Positions 49,899-61,538 of a DNA stretch of 64,000 bases are shown piece by piece. A program made the position numbers and the translations under genes. The notes beneath the pieces are model-generated. The model saw nothing but the letters and a program-made list of their open reading frames with translations. It was not told the origin of the DNA and made no database searches. Source of the DNA: Stromatinia cepivora (Eukaryota > Ascomycota > Leotiomycetes > Helotiales > Sclerotiniaceae). The stretch is from contig RCTD01000032.1 of assembly GCA_014898415.1 (NCBI GenBank), positions 62,001 to 126,000 of the forward strand, read 5' to 3'. Numbering within the stretch: the stretch's first letter is position 1; the number at the start of each line of letters is the position of its first letter.

Positions 49899-50045
49899 TA
49901 TTACAGATTCATTACTCATTTCTAATTAATTTATATAAATATCTCAAGTATTTATTTATTATATAATCAATACTCTTCTTAGCCTCTTCTTTCTTCCTTT
50001 ATAAAATATCATTATATTACCAAGGCCTATTCCTATACCGTAATA
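49899..50045 (+). repeat. Copia 3' LTR (147 bp)
   Basis: TATTACAGATTCATTACTC...CTATACCGTAATA, the partner of 30770-30916. The inner end is heavily C-to-T mutated and the outer end less so. Confidence 0.75.
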
Positions 50046-51734
50046 AACATAATTTAGTATTTAATATATTATTTATTTTAATAAATTTTTTTTAATTTCT
50101 TTTATTTCTTTATCTTATCTTTATAATAATGAGATTATTTTTAGATAATAATTTTTTTTAATATCGATATTATTGATATAATTGTATTATTAGATATATA
50201 ATATTGAATAAAGAGTTTTTTTGAATCTTTAATTTCTTTAAGAATATTATAATTGAAATATTATAGATTTTGATAAATTACCAGTCTCGCAATGATTCTC
50301 GTTTCAGACTCTAGAATTGACTACAAAATTCCGAGACAGTTTCGCAAAAAATGTTTTATACAAATAGTGGAAAGGAGAGATATATTAATTTTTTTTTTTT
50401 GATATTATATTTATAATTTGAAATAGTATAGAATTATATATTATATATTTTTGGAATTGAAATATCTTTAGGAGTTTTTGTAAATTAATATAAAGCTTTT
50501 GAATGATTTTTTCTAATTTTAAAAAGATTAAAAAGGGGTTTTTATTTTAATCGAAATAGATATGAATTGTTAGTTTTAAATTGCGATTTATAATTGATTT
50601 TAAATGATATAAATGTTTAATAGATTAAATAGATATAGAAAATAGTTTTATATTGTTATATTGTATTGATATTCGAATTAATAGTTAATATTTAATAAAA
50701 TGAAGGGAAAATGATAAATTGAAAGTAGAAAGGTAATGATCTAATTAGGTTTAGCGCGTTCAGTTGGTTAGTATGTTCATACGACCGTTAGGAACGCTTT
50801 GATACTTCTCGAAATGAAACCAACACTGTCTACTTGTTGGTCTCAAGTCTAAGGTACTTAGGCTCAGACTTACATAACTGTGCCTCCCCCATCTCTGAGA
50901 AATTCGGATGATTGAGGAATGTTTCTAGAGAATTGGGCAGGTATTTGCGATCAGTAGTGAAAATTCTAGTATTTTGTAATCTGAGGTATGTAAAACTTCC
51001 CTGGCAGGATAGACAAACAAACGATCAATGATTCACTGTAAACCAACCAAAAGTGATACCACTCTTTGAGAATGACTATTGCGGTTTGTTGGTTGTCTTA
51101 CGTATACATGTTGTGTAAATTCAATACTCATCGACGAGAGGATGAGAATATCCTGTCCTCTATATCAAGGAGTATACATCTTCCTATTTGGGCAGCTCTA
51201 TCCGATCCGGCTGGGTAGTGTACGACTCACGATTCACAAGTGTGAATAATTGTAACGTCCTATTGGTGTGAAAGGTCTCGAACATGGGAAATACCGGCAT
51301 GAGTGGGTGCGTGACTCGTGCACGAAAGCCATCTTGTGTATCAACACCGACATAGTATTGAGGGTTAGTGCTGGTGTGTGTGCTTAGTACCTATTGCCGT
51401 TTTCCCCCTCTTTTGATGCTGCTTTAAGAAACCTGAATAGATATTGAGCTGTTCCCCCCTCTTAATTTTAACTTTTGAATTTTAAATTTTGAATCAACGA
51501 AGATTGCATGATTTGATCCACAAATACCGAATTCACCCCATCAGCATAATTGCCTCTAGTAAAGCTACAAGCTAGAAGCGATCACTCAGCAAACCGTGCG
51601 AATTGCCTTGAATAAGTGGACTGTGGGGTTTCTAACCGCAAGCCAAGACTTGGAAAATCCACTCATCAAAACCAATCCCTACTCCCTCCCCTACCTTTAC
51701 TTTCTCTCAAAATCAACACCCAACGTCGACGACC
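50046..51734. other. Right boundary of the AT-rich block and gene-free flank
   Basis: AT-rich sequence ends near 50720 with an abrupt return to mixed composition. From there to 51734 no gene is found; a pyrimidine-rich stretch precedes the next start codon. Confidence 0.5.
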
Positions 51735-52598
51735 ATGAGTGACGAAATTTCGCCAGCCTACCCTGTGGTGGCCGATAATGCTATCAACAGACACAAAGAA
51801 AGAGGTTTGTCAACCTAATAAAACGTCTCTTATCTCTTACTAATGACTCTATAATTAGGCAATTATGATATGGAAACCGTCCACTCCATTTTTAATTCGA
51901 CGCCCGTTGCACACGTCTCTTTTATTCCCGACCCCTCCAACCCTTTGCCTGTAGTTCTTCCCATGATTGCACGCATCGGTCAATTCCCCGGCGATGAAAG
52001 CCCCGCTTGCTATGTCCACGGCTACGTATCTACGAGGCTTTTCAAGGTTGGCCAAAAGTCTGGACAATCTGATGGTATTCCCATCTGTATTGCCGCGACC
52101 AAAGTCGTGAATCTTGTCCTCGCTCTTACACCCTTCAATCACAGCTACGACTATCGCTCTGCCATAATTCATGGTCGCGCTACTCTTCTCGACCCGACTG
52201 AAAATGATGAAGAGAATATTTGGGCGATGCAGCTCATCACGGATGGCGTGGTACCAGAACGATGGGACAACTCCCGCACCCCTCCGGACAAGGGCGAAAT
52301 CGCATCTACACGAATCTTGAAGGTCCATATCGAGAGTGCAAGCGCCAAGATTCGCGATTCTGGTGTAAAGGACGATAAGAAGGACTTGAACAACGCAGAG
52401 GTCAGGGGCAAAGTATGGACCGGAGTCATCCCGTACGTTGAGACGCTTGGAACACCTGTACCAAATGAGACGAACATGGTCACGACTGTCCCTGCATACA
52501 TTACAGACTATGTTAAAGAGCACAATAAGAAAGCGGGAGGTGGAGATACTGGAAATAGTTTCGTCTCTAGAGTTGTTGGTTCTATGTTTGGGGCTTGA
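51735..52598 (+). CDS. FMN-binding split-barrel protein (pyridoxamine oxidase-like)
   Basis: Exons 51735-51804 and 51859-52598 flank a 54-bp intron (GTTTGT donor, CTAAT branch, TTAG acceptor); the product has 269 residues. Early residues NAINRHKERGNYD followed by TVHSIFNSTPVAHVSF match the N terminus of the fungal flavin-nucleotide-binding, pyridoxamine-5'-phosphate-oxidase-like family. GIPICIAATKVV and YRSAIIHGRATLL give the split-barrel strands that hold FMN, and WAMQLITDGVVPERW is the typical helix after them. These are small cytosolic flavoproteins with poorly known substrates. The large antisense open frame across it is a shadow. It is in tandem with dUTPase, 267 bp downstream. Confidence 0.87.
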
Positions 52599-52865
52599 GG
52601 GAATCAAATAGCTTTAGTGTAAACTCTAAACTGAGTGCCGGGATTAACAATGGAAACTGTTGCACTACTACTCAGTGACATCTTAAACTTTAATTCGGGC
52701 CGGGCCTTTCCTCCCGTTAACCGGAATAGATGAATTACCGGTAAGCGAGCAGACGATCAGTTGAAAACTTTATTGTGATCTTCCCCTCCTAAATATTTTC
52801 ATCCAAAACTCAGACGCGCGTACATCACATCTCCCCAGCCAAAAAAGGCCTCAAACAAACCCACC

Positions 52866-53339
52866 ATGACAACCTCTCCCACAGCCACTTCTTCCACGGA
52901 AAAACCCCCATGCCTTGAAATCCAACTCCTCTCCCCAAAAGCCCGTATCCCAACCAAAGGTTCCGCCCTAGCCGCCGGCCACGATCTCTACAGCGCGCAA
53001 ACCATCACGATACCCGCACGCGGGCGCGCCTGCATCGACACCGACATCGCCATCTCATTACCGATCAACACCTACGGACGCGTAGCGCCGCGGTCCGGGC
53101 TCGCCGTCAAGCACGGCATTGAAACGATGGCGGGCGTCATCGATGCGGACTATCGGGGGCAGGTCAGTGTTATCTTGGCGAATTTTACGGATGAGGATTT
53201 TGTTGTCAGGGAGGGTGATAGGATGGCGCAGTTGATTGTGGAGAGGATTTTTATGCCGGTTGTGGTGGTTGTGGAGGGGTTGGCGAGTACGGGGAGGGGG
53301 GCTGCGGGGCATGGGAGTACGGGGGGGTTTGGGGGATAG
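52866..53339 (+). CDS. DUT1: dUTP diphosphatase (trimeric dUTPase)
   Basis: A single exon of 157 residues starts at an ATG in CCACCATGAC context. All five motifs are in order: AAGHDLYSA (36-44), [10 protein letters not shown] (71-80), [11 protein letters not shown] (90-100) with the catalytic Asp, [10 protein letters not shown] (115-124) and [10 protein letters not shown] (144-153). It hydrolyses dUTP to dUMP and PPi, keeping uracil out of DNA and feeding dTMP synthesis. In motif 5 the usual GGFGSTG reads AGHGSTG; the Phe normally closing over uracil is His. The 5' half is strikingly GC-rich and the 3' half G-rich, unlike neighbours. Length is usual for fungi. Confidence 0.93.
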   Translation: MTTSPTATSSTEKPPCLEIQLLSPKARIPTKGSALAAGHDLYSAQTITIPARGRACIDTDIAISLPINTYGRVAPRSGLAVKHGIETMAGVIDADYRGQVSVILANFTDEDFVVREGDRMAQLIVERIFMPVVVVVEGLASTGRGAAGHGSTGGFGG

Positions 53340-54421
53340 GTGGATTGTATGGTGTGGATGCTTTGTTACTTTTGTTACTCAGTGATGTGACTCAAGTGAG
53401 TGAGGTAGACAGCTTATCACGAATGTGGAATTAGAGTTTGTGGGTCAATCGTTTGGATTGCGTAATGGAGTGTGATTTCTATTCAAGTGAGGTGATTAAC
53501 TGAGGGGGTTTCTTCCAATCAGCTATTCTGTCTTATGGGTAAAGTGCTTACCCAATTAGTGATAGATTACTATACCTCAGTTCACCGAGTATCAAAGGGT
53601 GAGACAAGGCTGCAGGGGATAAAGTAAATAAGTGGATAGAAGCTGTCTATCACCTCATTTTTGATGGTCGTTGGTAGAACACATGATCATGGATACATTG
53701 GCTTGCCCATATTCTTGATCGATCGTTGTTTGATCTACCGGTACGAAGTGCATGCCGAATATTGATGATGCGGTTGTCTTAGGGTCCGTTTGGATCGTTT
53801 TTCTGAAATATTAGAAATGTTGAGAGTAATAAAAATATTGAGTCTAATATACATTTGGATACATTTGAAAGTTAATATATTTGGGGAATATTTGAAAAAG
53901 TGATAGGGGTAGATAAAAATGAAGATTTTTCAAATATTTTTCAAATATTTTTTTCAATAACTCCAAAAAGTTGCTGTTTATTGTATAAAAAAAGTTCGAA
54001 TATTTGATCAAATATATATTAAATCTTCAATGTTTTATTCAATTCAATATTATATTTGATAAATATAATTATTTGGCTTAATATATATTGACCAAAATAT
54101 TATATTCGGTTTGATCATATTAGATCTAATATATTGAAGCAAATGTACTCTAATGTGAAAAAAAAAATCGATCCGAACGCGCCCTAAATGGCTGTGTACT
54201 TTTGCATACTTTCCCTGCCTCTGTAATTGCTGGTCTTTGCTTCTGTCTAATTGCTGCTCTTTACCTCTCTCTAAATGCTGTTCTTTGCCTCTCTCTAAAT
54301 GCTGTTCATTATCATCATCCATAGCCCATCCCAAAAGTCAAAATCAAATACGAAATACAAAAAAATAGAAATATGAACTTTTAAACCCAAACTCCTTAAA
54401 ACCTAGAGTCCCTGTCCATCC
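53340..54421. other. Intergenic region carrying a MITE
   Basis: No gene. It contains the element at 53782-54184 and, beyond it, three tandem CTCTAAATGCTG/TTCTTTGCCTCT words (54236-54310). Confidence 0.6.
53782..54184. mobile_element. MITE (403 bp, TA target duplication)
   Basis: Terminal inverted repeats GGGTCCGTTTGGATCG and CGATCCGAACGCGCCC (about 13 of 16 matching) are flanked by TA on both sides. The AT-rich interior has no coding capacity. The size, TA duplication and TIR start suggest a Tc1/mariner-type derivative. Confidence 0.78.
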
Positions 54422-56149
54422 CTACGAAGCACCCGAATGCCTCGTTGCCCTAAAAAAAAACAAAACCAGTAGAAGCGTCGAAGCGGCCAGCCCAACATTG
54501 ACCCACTCCGCCGCTCTCAGCCCTTTCAACATCGACGGATCACGAAGAAGTTCCGTCGACCCCCCTGTCTTTCCTACCGCTCCCTGCACGGCAGTTGCAA
54601 TCGCCAGACCCAGGGACCTACCGACTTGATTCGAGGTATTTAGTAGCGCGCCTCCAAGCGACTGATCGCGTTCATCGAGGCGGCGTACCACAAATAGATT
54701 AATGGTCGGTGATAACATGTCTGCACTGATGCATAGACACATGGCGGGAAAACCGTAGGCCCAATAAGTTGTGTTTGGGGAGATGGGCACCGCGAAGAGA
54801 AGAGGGGAGATAGTGCCGCAGATGGTTGAGAAGACGAGGACGTAGAAACCGGGGAAGATGGTTAGAGCTTTGGCGGTTACGAAGGATACGAGCACTGCTA
54901 CAATTTAGTCATTTGGTCCACACATGAAATTTAAATTTGTACTTACGGCCAGCAACCCCAGCTGGGAGGAAGCGTACTGTTGTTTCAATGACTCCTAGTC
55001 CGAGGTAATCCTGATAACTAAGATTAAAGTATTAGCTTGGTATTCGGAGGTGAGGGAATGTCTTCCAGCTTACAAGTAAGTCGCAAATATCAAGTAGCTA
55101 TTGTAAGATGCGAAAAAACAGCCGATGATAGCAAAGGCCGATGTAAATTGCACATTTTTGAACATGGAAACTTTCACAAGTGGACTGCGGTCGGTACGCT
55201 CCAAATGTCGCTGCCAAAAATAAAAGATCACCATTAAAAGTAGCGCTACCACAATGAGCACAGGGATCCAAGGTGTACTCCACCCAATTCCACCACCCTC
55301 CGTAAGAGCGAACAAAAGCGTAACCAAGCTTGCAGATATTAGCGCTCCTCCGATCCAGTCCACATATAATTTATTCCCAGGGTCGACACTTTTCACCGAA
55401 AGCCGAGGGATAATCATAATTCCAGCCACCGTGGTGAGAGCGGCAAGAATAGCAATGATCCAGAAGACCCATTTCCAGCTGAGGTAAGCACCGATAATCC
55501 CGCCCATAATATTTCCCATGACGGATCCCAACGCCGAAGTGGCGGAATAAGTGACGAACGCGTAAGTTCTCTTCTTACCAGGTGGAAAAGTGGAGCTTAG
55601 GATTCCGACCGCAGATGGAACCGTTGCAGCGCTACCGAGCCCCTGCAGCGCCCGTAAGATTTCAAACACGATTTCGCCGGGGGAGAAGGGAATCGTGACG
55701 GTAATAATGGTGACGAAGATGGAACCATAGACGAAAAAGATTCGCCGGCCGTAGATATCTGCAAGACGACCCCAGAGAAGTAGCACGCAGGCAAATGCTA
55801 TATTGTATGATGACGTGATCCATTGCTGGCGGTTCGCAGGTATGTTGAGGGCTTGGCTGATGGATGGCAACATAATCACAGCAGATTGCACAAAGATGAT
55901 CTTTTTTAGTAGGAAATTAGTATTACGAATTGCAGAGGATAGGTAACAATTGAGCTACAAACGTACATTAAGGAAGCCAGCTCCTGCCAATGTTAGCACC
56001 AAGGCAATTTCTCTCGCTGTGGATAATAATTGTGCCGGTGGCTGATCACTGAGCTTTTCCTCGCTCGGTACAGATTTGACTTTTCCTTCAACAGACTTGT
56101 TCGACTCCAAATCGCCAGCAGGGCTGTCTGATTTTTGCTGTTGAAACAT
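54422..56149 (-). CDS. MFS transporter (drug:H+ antiporter type)
   Basis: Four exons (56149-55967, 55900-55074, 55017-54947, 54897-54422) with GT-AG introns of 66, 56 and 49 bp give 518 residues. A hydrophilic N terminus of about 45 residues precedes the helices. Motif A is GRLADIYGRR and a motif-C-like Gly-rich helix reads LGSVMGNIMGGIIGAYLSWKW. Many hydrophobic helices follow; the layout fits the DHA2-type multidrug and siderophore exporters. The plasma membrane is the likely site. The ATG at 56149 is the first in frame. Substrate unknown; it is separated from the enzyme cluster by the whole AT-rich block, so a link is not implied. Confidence 0.88.
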
Positions 56150-56484
56150 ATCTACCGACGTAAAAGAATGCGGCAAGGAAAGAATGTGTCTATGCTTACC
56201 TTGATGTTGGGGAAGAAACTAGATATATATAATTCCTCATACTATTTACCATAGTTTTGCGACAATTTCTTTGAGTCAAGCATCTAGTCATCAACGACAA
56301 AAGGCTTTTAGATTGTACATTTTGAAGGGATACTAATGGTCAACTTTAAGTGGGAGCCTCCATTATCACGAGTCCCTTAGTCTGGGCACTGCCAAGTTAG
56401 TATTTAAACGGTCATATACTTACATGCATACCGTGATAACTTCCTAGTTTACTGTCTAGGCTCAAGTTCTTTTAATCTACGGAG

Positions 56485-56599
56485 GTGTATGCCGTAAGTT
56501 TGCCTCACCGTCTTCAACTTCGAGGTCTATATTATGTGAGGAAGATGATTTGATGGGTGGCAAAATTAAAGTGGTGAGGCAAACTTCATGGTTATACAT
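56485..56599. repeat. Short foldback (24-bp arms)
   Basis: GTGTATGCCGTAAGTTTGCC... at 56485-56508 pairs with GTGAGGCAAACTTCATGGTT... at 56574-56599 with about four mismatches, loop about 65 bp. Confidence 0.75.
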
Positions 56600-57743
56600 A
56601 GACCGGTATTTAATGAGGTCCGGGCTAACGTAAGCGATTGCATTAAAATTACTATACTGTAGTAGTTCAAAAATCGAATATAATTTTTCATTAACATCGA
56701 TTTGAAATCAATTCTAAATGAACATATTATTTCCTAATTAAATATCTAGAAACTCTTCAAATTTGAAACGAAAATATTGAATAATTGAATTTACATTAAA
56801 TTCCAAGATGATTGAGTTTTACTAGATTTTGACGAGGAGATCCCTTAAGTTCCGAGCCCAGACCTCATAGAATACCCCTCACCTCCGTACTTGTGCAGCT
56901 AAGAAGTAAACAACTCCTGCCTAAATAGTTAAATAATTGCGGGGAAATATTTCAAGATCGTTAAAGGGTTATGGATCCCTCGAATCTATACTAGAAATGA
57001 TAGTAGATTGCCTTGAATTCCACTTCAATAAAGTAAGAAGTTATCAATTTTGCCGATGGTTGTAAGCACCGATATACCGTGATACTTTCTGACCGCAGAT
57101 GACCGCAGAGTAGCAATGGGTAGAGCACGATGATATTTTGGTTGGCCAAAGTCCCTTGCTGTAAGATGTTCAGGAGTTGTACAGACGTAAAACTTTTAAC
57201 ATATTATGTAATTTAACAAATAATCTTTCATCAAAGCTTGTCTTCTTAAAAACCCCGAATAAAATGTTTGTGATAGTGATTATGCCGGCAGAAACCGATG
57301 TTTTTAAGCTTTACTTAGATATACCCCGGCAGTGGGGCCAGCGCGTTGGCTACTTGGGCTGGACGATTACTTCTGCTAGACGACAGGTTTGCAAACGTAA
57401 ATTCAAGTCAATTCCCTGCCAAGGCAAAAAGGATAAACAAGCCCCTGATGCTCTTAGAAAATCTTCGTTTAAAATATAATACTAGCTACACTTCCAAGCT
57501 CCGGGACCGGAGAAATGAGTAAGCGAGACTTCCCGCGAAGCTTAGCTATAGCCAGGTCAGGCCAAGGGTTGAAGCAAATAGGAGAATACCTTCTAGAAGG
57601 TCGGGTTTCAACTGTCAGAAGATATCAGCAGGCTTATGAGAGTATAGCGCATTATAGCTCTTTATTATTCTTCGTCTTACAAAGTGATCACTTCTATATT
57701 AAGTCTCCACTTCACTATCCTCCTGGGATCCTGATAGTTTGTG

Positions 57744-57962
57744 TATCCGTAAAAACTAACTTACAAGAATACACACTAAACCCTTTTAAGAAGAGGATCG
57801 AACACATCGAAATATCTGAAATTCCGATATCGGTTGACCTATGAAATACTTGGAATCTCAAAATTCTGTCGGAATTTGAAGATTCCGAACTCTGACCTAC
57901 TGTTCGATTCTCTTCTTAAAAGGGTTTAGTATATATTCTTATTAGTGAGTTTTTACGATATA
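57744..57962. mobile_element. Foldback MITE-like element with 60-bp inverted repeats
   Basis: Arms 57744-57803 and 57902-57962 are inverted copies sharing an exact core ACTAAACCCTTTTAAGAAGA. TA flanks TCCGTAAAAACT on the left and AGTTTTTACGA on the right, consistent with TA-targeted insertion. Interior about 98 bp. Confidence 0.75.
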
Positions 57963-59409
57963 TAGCTTACTAGCTGAATAAATTAGATATCTTATATAAA
58001 TTTTTTAACTTTACTTAAATAATTCATATACTAAAAGTAGTAGAACTTGAAAATATTTTCGTAGTTATTCAACTTTAAATATACGACGATAAAAGTATCA
58101 ATATAAAATAAAAAACTTTTAATTTTACTTTATTAATAGAATTATTATCGAGTAGTTTTCCTTTTGTTATTACTATTAGAATATAATATAATAACAAAGA
58201 ATAGAGCTTTAAATATTAAATAACAACGATTGAAAAGTATTATATTTTAATTATAATTCTTAATAATTATATTCAAAGATTATAATCATTCAACTCTATT
58301 ATAAAAATCAAGATGAGATAATAAGCATTTTTGAAATGATAAGAGATTATACTATCACCGTTTGAAACTCCACTAAAATAATATTTATCTTATAGTAAGC
58401 CGGCTAGGTAATAATCCGACGGGTATACTAATACATCCTCCGAAATAGCTGATAAGCATTCTAGGTTATCAAATCCATACAATTCCGGATTTATTAAAAA
58501 TTTTCACGATCTAGAGGTAATGTATCGCCCCCCGGCTAAAACTCCGGATACACAGCTAACCTTATCAACATTTTAAAAAAAGAATGAAGGATTTGTTGCT
58601 AGACCATAATTACGCTTCTGCTGTATATTAATTACGATATGGACAGAACTATTCAATAGTTCGCCGTTTTGCTCATACTCATACTACTTGCGTCGATGAT
58701 GGTAATAAAGTTTCTATTATGTGCGTTGAACTATCAATCCTTGTATTGATAATATAATCAAAGCTTTCTATAGCATGAGAGAAATAAAAGCCAACTCCAC
58801 TACTGCAGTGTTATACATGACATCAAGTAAGAAAATTTTCTCTGAAAGTTTTCTTTTTCTTTCATCACTATTTCTTTTAAAGCAACAGAAAAATCCCTTC
58901 AGGTTATAGCGGGTGTCGATGCTCCAACTCTGTGCTCCCTCCTGCGGAGCAGCCGGAGGGATTTGATTATAAACATGATGCAAAAGATCCATCGCATTGA
59001 GAGATTCAAGGTTTGCTAGGGGATCACTGCCATTGTTGATGTATGAACTTTGTACTCCATATTAATACATGTTAAAGTTTTGCATCCAACTCGTGCAGCC
59101 AGAAAATATACAACTCCGAAACTCTATGCACATACCAGAAGATAGTAATCTTCAAAAAGAATAGTCTAGTTTCTCTAGCATTTGAGTTTCATACTTTCTG
59201 TAGCAATAACAATATAGAATTAAAGCAATTCGACCCTGTTTAACTATTTGGCCGGTCGTATTGAATCCACTTGGAATATCGTTTACACTTGGAGCATTGA
59301 GTACAATGCACGGATGGGGGAAGGAAGAGTGTGGAATGTGTAAAGAGCTAATACCTTTATAATTCTCTATATAATCTTCGACCTTCAAATTTTGAACAAA
59401 ATTTGGACC

Positions 59410-61538
59410 TTACGACAATAAAACCCTAATCTCTCCCCCAGTTCTCGGATATAACGCTCGTAATGGCTCCCGCTCCCCATCCTCTTCATCCAAACTTTCC
59501 TCCAGTGCCTCATCGGTCTTCATAAGTCTCTCCTCCACCTTCTCAAAATCATCACAGAATTTCTCCGCAGCTTCTTCGGTAATTTGCCGCACCAACATAC
59601 TATTTTGCAGATCTTTGAGATTCTCCATCGCGTCCATTAATGCTGAAGGTAGGAAGTCATCTAGGGTTTGAGAGGCTTGAATTAAAGATGCAGGCTGAAA
59701 TACTGGGTGGTCTCTAATATCGGTGGTGGTGGTGGATAGGGCTTCTAGAAGGGGCTGCAGAGCAGACTTTTCAAGGAAGAAGGTATATTGATGGTCTATG
59801 AGAGTGGTGGCGTGTTCTTCTATTGTATCTTTGATTTCTGAAACGCGGGAGATAGTAAAGTCGAAGGGAGCGAGGGTTGCTCGGGCGAATAAAAAACAAT
59901 TAATTGTGAAGATTGTACTTCTAGGAGCCGAAAGATCCTTTGCGACGTTTTCGCTGCCTTTCATGAAAGGGTCGAATGCTTCGGTGAGAATGGGCTCGAA
60001 GTCAGCTTCTCGGGTATCTGGGGATGTGAAGGATGTTTCATATGTTTTCATGATGGCAGTTAGTTGTTTCATGCCTTCGTGGAGGAAATCGGGTGGACTG
60101 AGATTAGGAGGGGCAACCTGGGTTTCGGCTTGGAGACTGGTGATATGATCGCGCATTAAAGCCCGGAATTGGCGTAATGCCGACTCTTCAAGGGTCGCAA
60201 GAGAGTCGAGAAGAACTGAGTCGTCTCCGAGCAATCTTTGGAATGTACCGCGGTAGAAGTTCAACAGGTTTGCTATTTTGTATGCCATTATTGTCTCTTC
60301 GTGACTTTGTATCACTTGGCCAATTCTTTGGCGAAGAACCCGCGCAACACCTGCGACATCACGATCTACTAATTCGTTAAGAGCTTTCAAACCATCAAAA
60401 TGGCCGATCTCGTCCTCGTTTTCAGCTAAGCGATTCCAGGGCTCACTATCTAGCCCTGCTTGTATCCCTTTTGCGATCTCATCGCCATCTGAGATGAAGA
60501 GGACTTCGAGAGCTTCTCTTTCACCTACCGTAGCAGAATGAGTCCAGGCCAGCATGTCTCCTACATAACGTAGTGGATCATGAGCTACTAATTCGATTGG
60601 CTTTATTGAAGGGTCTTCATCGCCTCCAACGGTGGTCCCCGTCAATGCAGTATAAAACCCATCCGAGAGTATATTCTCTCTTGCTTCAGCGAAAAAGTCA
60701 AGACAACTTTGGAATAGCGATGGTCGTTCCGCTAGCACGCGAAGGGCGCGGCGGATTGAAGAACTTATCTGTGGATTTTCCAGATTGAGTGTCTTAAACT
60801 CTCTCTGTATCCATCGATAAAGTTTCTGAAAAGCACCACTGATATTCTTTGAGGTCTGTTCCATAATTTCCAATCCTAAGCGTTGATTCTCTGTCCCAAG
60901 TAAAATCTCACAATCATTTTGAATTTTCTTCGCTCTACTCAGAATAGAGAAAAATCTATCATTCACAGGCTCGGCCGTTGAAGTAAGTATTGCAGTATCA
61001 TCATCTGACATAACAAAATGTGCACTAAAAGCATTTAACAATTCCTGCTTTGCTTGCATCTGTTCCTGTTGCTTCATGAGCTCGGAAGCTTCCTGTATGA
61101 CTGGAGCTGTTTCTTGATGAGCGGCTGAAATGTGCCGTTTCATTTCCTCACATCCTTGATTGAGAGTAGCAATGGTAAGGCCAATGCGTTTGAGTTGCTA
61201 TATTTGAATGAGATGAAAGTTCCGAACAACAGGAGGAAGAAGCCTCATACCTCAGCAACATGGCCAAATTCACGAATTATGTCGCCATTACTTTCAATAA
61301 TCTCCTTCTGAACATCTAACCTCAACTGTCGTCTAGTCTCAGCAGTGTTTTGCAGACCCCGTTTGTCTAACAAGGACAGAGCATCTCTGATATCTGAATC
61401 GGCATAAGATGCGGAAAGGACACTCGTGACTTTTGAAGATAATGGATTGGTTCTTGATGCTAGAGGACTCCCAGGAGAATCTATCCCATCACTAAACCCT
61501 GAATATGATTGTTTGCGAGTGAAGTAATCAGCCGTCAT
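59410..61538 (-). CDS. COG6: Conserved oligomeric Golgi complex subunit 6
   Basis: Exons 61538-61251 and 61197-59410 flank a 53-bp intron (GTATGA donor, ATAG acceptor); the product has 691 residues. The splice joins REFGHVAE to [19 protein letters not shown], the coiled-coil start of the COG6 domain. The N terminus ([21 protein letters not shown]) and the segments [18 protein letters not shown] and [16 protein letters not shown] are hallmark COG6 sequence. As part of lobe B of the COG complex it tethers retrograde vesicles at the Golgi and supports glycosylation and the Cvt/autophagy pathway. The acidic C terminus ([10 protein letters not shown]) precedes the last conserved helix. Divergent from ATG9, with 491 bp between starts. 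Confidence 0.95.

Larger units (their letters stand above)
30770..50045 (+). mobile_element. RIP-mutated Ty1/Copia retrotransposon, broken up by nested insertions
   Basis: Direct 147-bp LTRs lie at 30770-30916 and 49899-50045. Plus-strand remnants fit Copia order: Asn-rich gag or spacer (before 33250 and after 41460), integrase core (about 42690-43230), reverse transcriptase (44369-45100) and RNase H (45464-45815). The Gypsy element at 33251 sits in the left part, and a solo LTR splits the RT at 44055. A truncated second Gypsy copy sits in the 3' part. Stops arise mostly where CAA/CAG/TGG would be expected. No target duplication is seen at the outer LTRs. Confidence 0.75.
56150..59409. other. 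Gene-poor interval with foldback repeats and an AT-rich patch
   Basis: Two foldbacks (56485 and 57744) are described separately. 57960-58500 is AT-rich and may be a decayed element. Open frames at 57177-57844 and 58768-58992 lack recognisable domains. Confidence 0.5.

Noticed and set aside
28130..50720. Nuclear copy of mitochondrial DNA
   Set aside because: The AT-rich block contains LTRs, integrase and RT remnants in retrotransposon order, which explains it better.
50745..50830. tRNA-like stretch (TTCAGTTGGTTAG box A resemblance)
   Set aside because: The D arm and acceptor stem do not pair and no proper box B with T-arm is present; at most a decayed tRNA-derived sequence.
51855..52607. Antisense open frame of 250 codons
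   Set aside because: It mirrors the FMN-binding gene, whose splice sites and family motifs are on the plus strand; the antisense product has no recognisable domain.
54422..56149. MFS transporter as exporter for the enzyme cluster
   Set aside because: It is about 29 kb away beyond the retrotransposon block, with housekeeping-type genes between.
57177..57844. Two plus-strand frames of 100 and 109 codons
   Set aside because: No recognisable family; the second runs into the foldback element.
58768..58992. 74-codon minus-strand frame
   Set aside because: Short, isolated and without a domain.
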